Positions 54,863 through 62,507 of a stretch of DNA of 64,000 nt are shown here, in pieces. Numbering within the stretch: the stretch's first letter is position 1; the number at the start of each line of letters is the position of its first letter. This DNA is from UBA2136 sp963974105 (GTDB lineage Bacteria > Pseudomonadota > Alphaproteobacteria > UBA2136): NCBI GenBank assembly GCA_963974105.1, contig CAXBBG010000003.1, forward strand, positions 1 to 64,000, given 5' to 3'. The position numbers were made by a program, and so were the translations under genes. Below the pieces are notes generated by a model. The model had not been told where the DNA came from. It ran no database searches and saw only the letters and a program-made list of their open reading frames with translations.

Positions 54863-57337
54863 TTAATGGTGAAACCCAATCTCGAATACATAAATATCAT
54901 TTTCTTCATTTAAGCGCATCGCAACTTCAATACCATCTAATAATACAAACACATCTGATTTCAAATCCACTTGTAGGTACTCAGAATAACCACTCACAAT
55001 AAGCTTTGCCAGTTCCATAGAAACACCATTTTTCAATAAACAGATGACGGATGAGTTATCCGTTGCATACTTAATTGATTCATATAATGACTTAGAAACC
55101 AAATTTAAATCATTAAGAATTTCTACGTATTTTATTAGATGATACTCAATAAAATCATACTCTTCCTTTATACGCACAATTGCTAAGTTGACTTTAGCAG
55201 AATCACTCTTTTTGTTGAGATCAACCCACATAGGAGAAAAACCGTCCGATCCTCGAGTTACTTCTCCCCACGCACTTCCTACGTAAATAAGCCCATCACC
55301 TTCATAAACATTATCCCAATAATATACGAAGTGATTAATCATCTGACTATAAGACTTTGATTCGACTCTCCATCGTAGAAGCTTAGAGTAAAAGTACCTT
55401 ACTTTTTCATCTTTTAAACGAAGAAACTCTTCATTTTTTTTGTGTGTAATATCAACTATAAATATTTTATAAATCGCATCAATAATAGCCTCAACACTAG
55501 ATATCACATTTGTAATACCCAAGGCATTTATATTATCATTTAGTATATTTTCTGAATCAGTTATATCAAACTCAGTAACATTATTGTTGAAACACGACTT
55601 CCCTATATCCGTGGTTGCAAGCCGTAAAACTATATCACTCGATGTAGATACTGAACCTGACTCTATATTCTCCAGAACCTCTAGTGCATTATGAAGTGAA
55701 TTTTTATTTTCATCACCTTTAATCTCATCTATAAGGAAAATATTTTTAACCTCATCCTTTACCGTCAATCCTAAATTAGCTCTGTCACTAACAAACGATT
55801 TTAGATCAAAATCTTCTCTGCAGTACTCTCCATTAATTATATAAATTTCAGGCTCTAAAAGTTTTAGTGAACCTACATTGGAAAATACGTCTTTAAATCG
55901 ACAAACCCTCCCAACCAAATTTTTAAATGATGATTTAGATAAGTATCCACGCCCCTTTGAGGGAGATAAGATAAACATTTTTTCCGCAGGGATATTAACT
56001 CCTTCTAACAAAGTTGATGTGGTAACAACATAACGAAACTCTCCATGATCCTTGTACATCTTTTCAATATAAAGACGAACTACTTCAGGAACTTTACCGT
56101 GATGATACATAACACCATGTTTAAGAGTTTTAATTAGGCTATAATCTTTATGTAAGTAGTTGGATATAGATTTTAAAGCTTTATCAATTTTTGGATTAGT
56201 GATCGAATCCTCATTTTTACATAACAGCAGCGCTACTTCTTCCACATGCTTAGGTCTATTTAAATAGACTATGTTTTTGTTAGCTGAGAATTTTTTAACA
56301 AATTCTATTTCATTACAATCAAGCGTTTTTAAAGAGATTACGCTATTCAAAAATTGATCATATTTCATGAACTCACCATCTAATGAGTTGTACATATATA
56401 AACGTTCAATTTTCATAAACTCATCAGAGCTTTTAAAATTCATTGAGTAATCAATATATTTTGAGTGGATACTTTCTGAGTCAGCAATAAAGGGTGTGAA
56501 AAAATTTAATTCAATCGAGGGGTTTCTTTTTTTTAAAATAATTAAAGTTTGCATCAATAGAATTGCTCTAAAATCTTTTTCCATTAAATTATGAGCTTCA
56601 TCAACAATAGCAAGATCAAATTTAATTTCTTTATGTTCTTGAATCAGCCTTAATAGTCTTTCTTGAGTAAACACAGCCAAAACTGAATCATCAAGAGATT
56701 CCTTATACATTTCAGGGTGTGTTAAAATTCTTTTGTCTTCAACCCCTTTTGCCTTTAACCCTTCATACAGCCTAATACGTGTCTGAGACAACAAGGCTTT
56801 ACTTGGAACAAGGATACAAATACTGCTATCAGGATTTTCCAAAATTCTATTGATTACCTTATCAATAATCATTTCTGACTTACCATAGGACGTAGGTGCT
56901 ACAATCACAAAATCTTGGCATGACTTACTAAAATCCATCAAGCCTTTCTGTCCAGAAGATAGATAATAGCCATCATACTTAAATGTATCCTTATATAAAG
57001 AAAGCATTGTTTTATGAAAGCTTTCCGATATAACCTCTTTATTCAAAAACTTTTTTTCAATAAATTTAGAGATAGGTATAAACCCCTGAGATAAAGCTAT
57101 ATCGTATAAAGGAATGTAGTCTTGATATTTATTACAATAGCTTAAAATGATACTATAACCAAACTTAACAAGACCTTTGTCATCTTGATTTAAAAATACG
57201 ATGGCCAATTCTAAAAGAAAGGATAAATCATCATCATCAACATCACCGTTAGCAACGAATTTTTCATACACAGTCTCAAAACGACTCCCTTGTAGGTTCA
57301 GATGATTTCTGATCTGTCTTAATGATATCTGATTCAT
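54863..57337 (-). CDS. hamB: Hachiman helicase HamB
   Basis: An 824-residue superfamily 2 helicase: Walker A APTSYGKSE (147-155), DEAH (246-249) and a C-terminal helicase domain with motif VI-like NLVGRVCRF. Length and pairing with a DUF1837 protein match HamB of Hachiman anti-phage defence. Its start overlaps the hamA stop by 4 bp, showing translational coupling. Confidence 0.85.
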   Translation of the reverse strand: MNQISLRQIRNHLNLQGSRFETVYEKFVANGDVDDDDLSFLLELAIVFLNQDDKGLVKFGYSIILSYCNKYQDYIPLYDIALSQGFIPISKFIEKKFLNKEVISESFHKTMLSLYKDTFKYDGYYLSSGQKGLMDFSKSCQDFVIVAPTSYGKSEMIIDKVINRILENPDSSICILVPSKALLSQTRIRLYEGLKAKGVEDKRILTHPEMYKESLDDSVLAVFTQERLLRLIQEHKEIKFDLAIVDEAHNLMEKDFRAILLMQTLIILKKRNPSIELNFFTPFIADSESIHSKYIDYSMNFKSSDEFMKIERLYMYNSLDGEFMKYDQFLNSVISLKTLDCNEIEFVKKFSANKNIVYLNRPKHVEEVALLLCKNEDSITNPKIDKALKSISNYLHKDYSLIKTLKHGVMYHHGKVPEVVRLYIEKMYKDHGEFRYVVTTSTLLEGVNIPAEKMFILSPSKGRGYLSKSSFKNLVGRVCRFKDVFSNVGSLKLLEPEIYIINGEYCREDFDLKSFVSDRANLGLTVKDEVKNIFLIDEIKGDENKNSLHNALEVLENIESGSVSTSSDIVLRLATTDIGKSCFNNNVTEFDITDSENILNDNINALGITNVISSVEAIIDAIYKIFIVDITHKKNEEFLRLKDEKVRYFYSKLLRWRVESKSYSQMINHFVYYWDNVYEGDGLIYVGSAWGEVTRGSDGFSPMWVDLNKKSDSAKVNLAIVRIKEEYDFIEYHLIKYVEILNDLNLVSKSLYESIKYATDNSSVICLLKNGVSMELAKLIVSGYSEYLQVDLKSDVFVLLDGIEVAMRLNEENDIYVFEIGFHH

Positions 57338-58167
57338 TGATTTTCTTCTTCATATTTTGAAAGTTCAAGTGCTATCTCAGCTTCAACAAAGTTAGCAATC
57401 TTCTCAAATGAAGATTTTTGGAAAGATAATAATATTGTTTCTTTAAATTCATCACCTTCTTTTAAAAAGGTAGAGCGTTCTTGAAGATAATCTACATCTA
57501 AAACATCACTCAAAACATCATGAAACAATACAGACACCAATATAACGCATCTTCCAATATCCTTAGAAGTTTTGACTGGGTTTTCTTTTCTTAAAATCTC
57601 TCTAATTTTTTTTCCTTTATTATCATGCAGGACAGCATGAGAATTAGTGATAGCATTGTCCCATCGGTTAGAATATGAAGAACCAAACATTTCAATCAGC
57701 CCATTACGAGCGTTTTTTAATAATTGCCCATTCGTTTGGTCTATTGATTTATCTTTGTGCTGATGACCAGATTTAACTTCTGAATACCACACAGAGTTAT
57801 CAGTTGAATTAAAGTAAACTATGTCAAACCCCTTCCTTATGGAGCGTTCTTCAGTATTAAGGTAAGGTGAGGAAGTTTCAAGATTAGTAAAATATTTTGG
57901 TATTATTAGATGTGCAAGCAATTCCCCCATCATACCTTTTTTAGTATTTCTTGGCTTATTACGATAAACCATTTCAAATTCTTTTAAAGTATAAATGTAG
58001 CTTGAATAATCAGGATCTTCCTCCACCTGTTTTGCGCCAAATGCAATAGCAGATAAATTGCCTCTAATTAAACCCTGCAGTTCAACATCAAAGTCCTCAA
58101 TAATAAGAACTTTAACATCATTTTTATTATAATACTGAATACCTTTTATCAAAGAAAAATACACCAT
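57334..58167 (-). CDS. hamA: Hachiman effector HamA (DUF1837)
   Basis: A 277-residue DUF1837 protein with PD-(D/E)XK nuclease-like residues: E82 (GELLAHL), D115 (GFDIVYF), E130 and K132 (WYSEVKSG). With HamB it forms Hachiman, in which the helicase controls a DNA-degrading effector. The ATG at 58167 is chosen; an ATG at 58227 would add 20 hydrophobic residues (MCCIKVLCLLYCG...) that do not look like the family's N-terminus. No clear ribosome site precedes either. Confidence 0.85.
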   Translation of the reverse strand: MVYFSLIKGIQYYNKNDVKVLIIEDFDVELQGLIRGNLSAIAFGAKQVEEDPDYSSYIYTLKEFEMVYRNKPRNTKKGMMGELLAHLIIPKYFTNLETSSPYLNTEERSIRKGFDIVYFNSTDNSVWYSEVKSGHQHKDKSIDQTNGQLLKNARNGLIEMFGSSYSNRWDNAITNSHAVLHDNKGKKIREILRKENPVKTSKDIGRCVILVSVLFHDVLSDVLDVDYLQERSTFLKEGDEFKETILLSFQKSSFEKIANFVEAEIALELSKYEEENQ

Positions 58168-58227
58168 TAAGTAATTAATAGACACTAGACCACAATATAG
58201 TAAACATAACACCTTTATGCAACACAT

Positions 58228-58536
58228 TAAATCAGCAAGTTATAATACAAAATTCCACCATAAGGTTTAAATGTTACTAAACACACCTTAGCCAAACAAA
58301 TACCTCGGTATATTGTATTATACACTAAAAGCCCTGATTGGAGGATTAGAATGGGGCGTTAGAGTACTAAAGGTTACACCCAAAAACACTTATGCTGTGA
58401 CTCTAATGATGAAATTAAACCATCTTATTACAAGAACACCTGTCTCATGGTGTAAAAATGGTGTAGCAACAAGCTAAAACCTTTACCTACTAAGCACCAC
58501 AAGAGAACGCAATTCACAAAAAACACTTTAAAACAT
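58228..58536. other. Non-coding right-end region of the island
   Basis: No convincing gene is seen in these 309 bases. They hold the inverted arm-type sequence ATGGTGTAAAAATGGTGTA (58448-58466), related to the sites at 24494 and 58676. Confidence 0.5.
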
Positions 58537-58570
58537 AAAAAAAGAGCTAGCATTTTACTGCTAACTCTTT
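58537..58570 (-). terminator. Terminator of the island-borne tRNA gene
   Basis: On the minus strand AAAGAGTTAGC pairs with GCTAGCTCTTT (one G-T pair) around an 8-nt loop and is followed by a T-run, four bases after the tRNA CCA end. The tRNA is thus a self-contained unit. Confidence 0.8.
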
Positions 58571-58574
58571 GATT

Positions 58575-58651
58575 TGGTGGGTGTGGTCGGACTCGAACCG
58601 ACACTGGCAAGATTTTAAGTCTTGTTTCTCTACCAATTGGAATACACACCC
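58575..58651 (-). tRNA. Intact tRNA-Leu(UAA)-like gene carried by the island
   Basis: A 77-nt cloverleaf with encoded CCA: acceptor GGGTGTG/CACACCC (7 perfect pairs), D-arm with loop AATTGGTAG, anticodon arm CAAGA-CTTAAAA-TCTTG (anticodon TAA, reads UUA), variable loop CCAGT of 5 nt, T-arm GTCGG-TTCGAGT-CCGAC. Bacterial tRNA-Leu normally has a long variable arm; this one has a class I structure, so its charging identity is uncertain. It is nearly identical to the split chromosomal gene but differs in the acceptor stem at two pairs, both compensated. It could replace the gene the island destroyed. Confidence 0.85.
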
Positions 58652-58675
58652 AAACTGTGCAAAACTTTTTTTCAA

Positions 58676-58697
58676 TTACCCCATTTTTACACCATTT
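58676..58697 (+). promoter_or_regulatory. Candidate integrase arm-type sites, right end
   Basis: TTACCCCATTTTTACACCAT matches the tandem site near the left end (24494-24517). It lies between the intact tRNA and the right core. Confidence 0.6.
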
Positions 58698-58778
58698 GGC
58701 AAAAATAGAGTTTTTAGTACATGTATTTTTTCAGTATTTACAACAACTTAACCTCATTCAATAGCATTTAACTGCTCG

Positions 58779-58819
58779 GATTTTAAGTCTTGTTTCTCTA
58801 CCGATTGGAATACATGCCC
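58779..58819 (-). pseudogene. 5' half of the chromosomal tRNA-Leu(UAA)-like gene (attR)
   Basis: On the minus strand the 41 nt run from the acceptor strand GGGCATG through the D-arm (D-loop AATCGGTAG) to the anticodon loop and end with the core CTTAAAATC. It is followed by unrelated island sequence. Its partner is at 24343-24387. Confidence 0.9.
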
Positions 58820-58846
58820 AGTTGCGAAAAGTTTATAACATCATTT

Positions 58847-59578
58847 TTATTGATATTCCACCTCTAAATTGTTTAAAAGTGAAATTACTTCCTTATACGC
58901 ATTTCCAAGCGACGTAGTGTTGTCACTACGCATCACTAAACTCGTACAGCCACGCCCTTCTTTTCTAAATGGATAAGACCCCAAATCAACATCTGCATAA
59001 TGACGTTGAATCTCTTCAAAACCTCGGCTAATTATACTTTCCCCAACAAAGACATCGATGCTTTTTGAAAAAATTTCAGTTCCACGCTGTAATGTTGGAA
59101 TAATCGCCTCAAGCATCACACGCATAATTTTTGGCACACCGGCCATGCAGTAAACATTTTCCATTTTGAATCCAGGCGCAATAGAAAGCGGGTTTGGAAT
59201 AAGGTCTGCACCTTCTGGGAAATGAGCCATTTTCAACATAGCCTCATTGGTTTTACCTTTGTAAAAGTCTTCAAAAGCTTTTACAGTTGGTTCATGCCTT
59301 TCCACGCCCACACCAAAAGCCTTCGCCACACATTCCATCGTAATATCGTCATGCGTAGGACCGATACCACCAGTTGTGAAAACATAGGTATGCTTTTTAC
59401 GCAATTCATTAAGGGTATCGACAATAACTTGAACAACGTCAGGAATAACGCGCGCTTCTTCAAAGCGAACGCCAATGTCAGACATGCGCCTTGCAATGTG
59501 ATTTAAATTTTCGTCAGGCGTACGCCCTGAAAGAATTTCGTTACCTATAATAACAACAGCACAAGTTGGATTTGACAT
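58847..59578 (-). CDS. CinA-like molybdopterin-binding-domain protein
   Basis: A 243-residue protein of the CinA N-terminal (MoCF/competence-damage) family, with IIGNEILSGRTPDENL, TTGGIGPTHDDITMECVAKAFG and a GVPKIM segment. It lacks the C-terminal NMN deamidase domain of full CinA; stand-alone forms are common in Alphaproteobacteria and are linked to ADP-ribose or nucleotide hydrolysis. It is the first chromosomal gene to the right of the island. Confidence 0.85.
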   Translation of the reverse strand: MSNPTCAVVIIGNEILSGRTPDENLNHIARRMSDIGVRFEEARVIPDVVQVIVDTLNELRKKHTYVFTTGGIGPTHDDITMECVAKAFGVGVERHEPTVKAFEDFYKGKTNEAMLKMAHFPEGADLIPNPLSIAPGFKMENVYCMAGVPKIMRVMLEAIIPTLQRGTEIFSKSIDVFVGESIISRGFEEIQRHYADVDLGSYPFRKEGRGCTSLVMRSDNTTSLGNAYKEVISLLNNLEVEYQ

Positions 59579-59666
59579 AACATCACCTCTTTTTTTATTT
59601 TTAATTTTATCATTAAAGATAACAAGCCCTGCATTAAAAGTGAATGCAGTTTAAAATATACTTTAA

Positions 59667-60722
59667 CTAAACAAGGTCAAACTGATCAGACGTTTTCGGT
59701 TTACGCCCCATATGCGTGTAGGCCAAAGGCATTGCCTGTCTACCACGCGGGGTACGCTGAATAAAACCAAGTTGAATCATATAAGGCTCAATCACATCTT
59801 CAATTGTATCCTTGCTTTCGCCACTTGCCGCAGCCATCGTTTCAACACCTACGGGCCCGCCACCAAATTTATCAATTAAAATTTCAAGGTATCTATGGTC
59901 ATTTCTATCCAAACCAATATGGTCAACTTCAATAGCTGTTAAGGCTATATCTGCAATTTTTTTATGGATCATGCCATCACCTTTAACCACCGCAAAGTCA
60001 CGCACGCGGCGCAATAAGCGGTTTGCAATACGTGGTGTGCCACGGCTACGCATAGCAATTTCCCACGCACCATCATCATCAATATCAACGCCAAGCAAAG
60101 CACTCGCACGTTTCACAATAGCAGACAGTTCATCGTGCTTATAATATTCAAGACGCTGCTGAACACCAAAACGTTCACGCAGAGGAGCTGAAAGCATACC
60201 AGCCCTTGTGGTTGCACCCACCAATGTAAATGGTGGCAATTCCACCTTTACTGTACGTGCAGCTGGTCCTTCACCGATAATAATATCAAGTTTGTGGTCT
60301 TCCATTGCTGGGTATAAAATTTCTTCAACGTTTGTTGAAAGTCTATGAATTTCGTCGATAAATAAAACATCGTTGGGCTGCAAGGAAGTTAAGATAGCCG
60401 CCAGATCTCCTCCTTTTTCAATAACAGGGCCAGATGTACTGTGAAAACCAACACCGAGCTCTTTTGCAATAATTTGAGAAAGTGATGTTTTACCAAGACC
60501 TGGAGGACCATAAAATAAAACATGGTCAAGCGCCCCGCCCCTCGCCTTTGCGGCTTGAATAAAGACTTTTAAATTTTCACGCAACTTGCTTTGCCCTGTA
60601 AAGGCATCTAAACTTTCTGGTCGCAGAGCATTGTCAACATTGCGCTCTCCGCCTTGTTTTTCAGCAGAAATTTCACGTTGTACATTCACTTGCGCTTGCG
60701 GTGTTACCGTTTCGATTGCCAT
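59667..60722 (-). CDS. ruvB: Holliday junction branch-migration helicase RuvB
   Basis: A 351-residue AAA+ motor that drives branch migration with RuvA. Walker A GPPGLGKT is at 72-79, DEIH (Walker B) at 123-126, and the arginine-finger/sensor region GATTRAGMLSAPLRERFG is intact, followed by the winged-helix domain. It starts 3 bp after the ruvA stop. ruvC is not in the window. Confidence 0.97.
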   Translation of the reverse strand: MAIETVTPQAQVNVQREISAEKQGGERNVDNALRPESLDAFTGQSKLRENLKVFIQAAKARGGALDHVLFYGPPGLGKTSLSQIIAKELGVGFHSTSGPVIEKGGDLAAILTSLQPNDVLFIDEIHRLSTNVEEILYPAMEDHKLDIIIGEGPAARTVKVELPPFTLVGATTRAGMLSAPLRERFGVQQRLEYYKHDELSAIVKRASALLGVDIDDDGAWEIAMRSRGTPRIANRLLRRVRDFAVVKGDGMIHKKIADIALTAIEVDHIGLDRNDHRYLEILIDKFGGGPVGVETMAAASGESKDTIEDVIEPYMIQLGFIQRTPRGRQAMPLAYTHMGRKPKTSDQFDLV

Positions 60723-60725
60723 GGT

Positions 60726-61325
60726 TTATCGCATCTCCTGCAGGCTGGCTTTAAACAAATCATCAAACGAGGCATCTGCGCCTGTTGTTTCTAAAGCACC
60801 TAAAACTGCTTTTTCAGCTTGAGCTGGTTTATAACCTAAGTTAGAAAGTGCGCTGACAACTTCTGCATTTACGCCCGATGCTTTGGCATGTACTGCCGAA
60901 GTTGTAGCCGTTGGTATAGCAGAGATAGAGCCCACTTTTCCGCTAAGTTCAAGCACAATTCGGTCGCCCAGTTTTGGTCCGACACCATTAGCACGTGCCA
61001 TCATTTTTCCATCGCCATTTACAATAGCTGTCACAATTTCGTTTGAAGTTAAAGCGCTTAAAATAGCCAAGCCAACTTTTGGTCCAACGCCATTTACAGA
61101 CGTTAACAGTTGGAAGCATTCACGTTCTTCCGTTGTACCGAATCCAAAAAGAGTAAATTCTTGTTCGCGGATATGGCTGTGAATATGGAGTTTTGTTACC
61201 TCACCCACAGCTAAAGAAGCCAATGTTTTAGACGAACAGAAAGCTAAATATCCCACGCCGTTTACATCCATGGCAAGAGACTTATCTCCCATTTCTTCGA
61301 CGATACCTTTTAAAAAATAAATCAT
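60726..61325 (-). CDS. ruvA: Holliday junction DNA-binding protein RuvA
   Basis: A 199-residue protein with the N-terminal OB fold (MIYFLKGIVEEM), the helix-hairpin-helix LLTSVNGVGPKVGLAIL and ANGVGPKLGDRIVLEL, and the C-terminal domain III (ALSNLGYKPAQAEKAV) that contacts RuvB. First gene of the ruvAB operon. Confidence 0.96.
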   Translation of the reverse strand: MIYFLKGIVEEMGDKSLAMDVNGVGYLAFCSSKTLASLAVGEVTKLHIHSHIREQEFTLFGFGTTEERECFQLLTSVNGVGPKVGLAILSALTSNEIVTAIVNGDGKMMARANGVGPKLGDRIVLELSGKVGSISAIPTATTSAVHAKASGVNAEVVSALSNLGYKPAQAEKAVLGALETTGADASFDDLFKASLQEMR

Positions 61326-61752
61326 GCTATGGATATTACACTAAATTGTTTAGACGTTAAACCGCTAAAAGGAATTCGATTAAAAAATTGGCTATTTTTT
61401 ATAAAAAATCAATTTTAAGCAACTGTTAATTGTATTTACACTGCAAATAAGGGAATTTAAGGGAATATACAGCGAATAGAGCAGGAATAAAACCGGCATT
61501 TAAGCGTATTAGAAGCGAACCTCACAGTATATTTGGGTCAAAATACTATCTATAGATTGTAAAAAATGGCATCTTGTTCTCTTTTTTATAGAGTTGGTGG
61601 AATAGGCTAAAATACAACCAACAAGAAATCGTTCGTGAGCAACTATATTTTTAACTGCCTGCTACAGCATAAAAATTATATACTATAAAATAGGCATAAA
61701 TCTTGCATGTTATTACTTACAGTTACCAAACAAATGGAAGTTATAACCAGTC
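61326..61752. other. Divergent intergenic region, no gene seen
   Basis: This 427-bp AT-rich spacer separates ruvA (minus) from the gene at 61753 (plus), so it must hold both promoters. No RNA gene, repeat or clear operator was recognised. Confidence 0.5.
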
Positions 61753-62475
61753 ATGCAAATTACTAATAAAGCACAAGCCTATACGCTACAAACAACCACA
61801 GCGCAAACCAACGCTTCAACCATCAAAAAAAGCTTTGGCGATATACTACAACAAGCGCAAAAGAATACAGCACAGCCCATCACACATGCACCTACAACAA
61901 ACGCAATTCATCGTGCACCTTCCCATGTAACGAGCATCGAAACATTGAAGGGTGTCGAACAAAGAGACTTAACAGCACACTATGCAGGTGAAAAACCGCC
62001 CATGGCGGGCAATCAGTCTGCACGCCTTGAAGACCACCCGCCTATTATGATACCAAGTGCAAACAACATTAAGACTTTGTCTGAGCATGCGTCAAAACGC
62101 TTTAAACAAATAATGCAAGATTACAATATACCCAGCGCCCCTAACCAAATTACATTTAATGATAAAGGGGAAATGTATATACCGAATGATTACCCTTATA
62201 AAGCAGAGCTTACACATGCCTTAGAGGAAAACCCAGGGCTTGTGCGTGAACTACGTGATATAAATGCGCTTACAAGCCATTATGTAGGTATGCAAGAAAG
62301 CCAAGCCTTTAGAGACGAAATGGAAGACGCTGTAACACAAGCACAAATTGACGCTATTATACAAAAATATAGTTACCTATTTAATGACAATAGAAAACAC
62401 GCAAGTATAGCGGTAGGCTTTACACCATCTGGTTCTATAAACTTAATGGCAAACGGTCAGTCTGTTACACTATAA
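61753..62475 (+). CDS. Hypothetical protein
   Basis: A 240-residue protein without signal peptide or membrane helix. The N-terminal third is Thr/Gln/Ala-rich and probably disordered (residues 1-95); the rest is helical, with an acidic stretch (RDEMEDAVTQAQIDAIIQKY) and a C-terminal beta segment. The arrangement, low-complexity start then a compact C-terminus, is reminiscent of flagellar or secretion-system substrates, but no family is recognised. It stands alone between divergent ruvA and convergent hemN. Confidence 0.6.
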   Translation: MQITNKAQAYTLQTTTAQTNASTIKKSFGDILQQAQKNTAQPITHAPTTNAIHRAPSHVTSIETLKGVEQRDLTAHYAGEKPPMAGNQSARLEDHPPIMIPSANNIKTLSEHASKRFKQIMQDYNIPSAPNQITFNDKGEMYIPNDYPYKAELTHALEENPGLVRELRDINALTSHYVGMQESQAFRDEMEDAVTQAQIDAIIQKYSYLFNDNRKHASIAVGFTPSGSINLMANGQSVTL

Positions 62476-62507
62476 CGCGGTATAGGCGTATTGATAGAAT
62501 AAGCCTA

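Larger units (their letters stand above)
24379..58787. mobile_element. Integrative and mobilizable metal-resistance/defence island (about 34.4 kb)
   Basis: The boundaries are the 9-bp direct repeats GATTTTAAG at 24379-24387 and 58779-58787, each embedded in one half of the same tRNA gene. The integrase gene is at the left end, excisionase-like gene next. The content is accessory: two RND metal-efflux systems, mer genes, ardA, oriT/mobC/relaxase, decayed virB11 and virD4, Hachiman and TIR genes, and a complete spare tRNA near the right end. Only virB11 and virD4 remnants of a type IV secretion system are present, so it would need a helper to move. The flanks are chromosomal housekeeping genes. 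Confidence 0.88.

Noticed and set aside
24343..58651. Normal scenario in which the intact tRNA is the chromosomal gene restored by the island and 24343-24387 the displaced 3' end
   Set aside because: Under that reading the native tRNA would pair GGGTGTG with CATGCCC, needing two wobble pairs, and the 5' half at 58779-58819 would be unexplained. The halves at 24343 and 58779 pair perfectly.
58575..58819. A second, tiny element between the intact tRNA and the 5' tRNA half
   Set aside because: Only 127 bp separate them and they hold just an arm-type site. The acceptor stems show that the 5' half belongs to the 3' half at the left end, so one island is enough.
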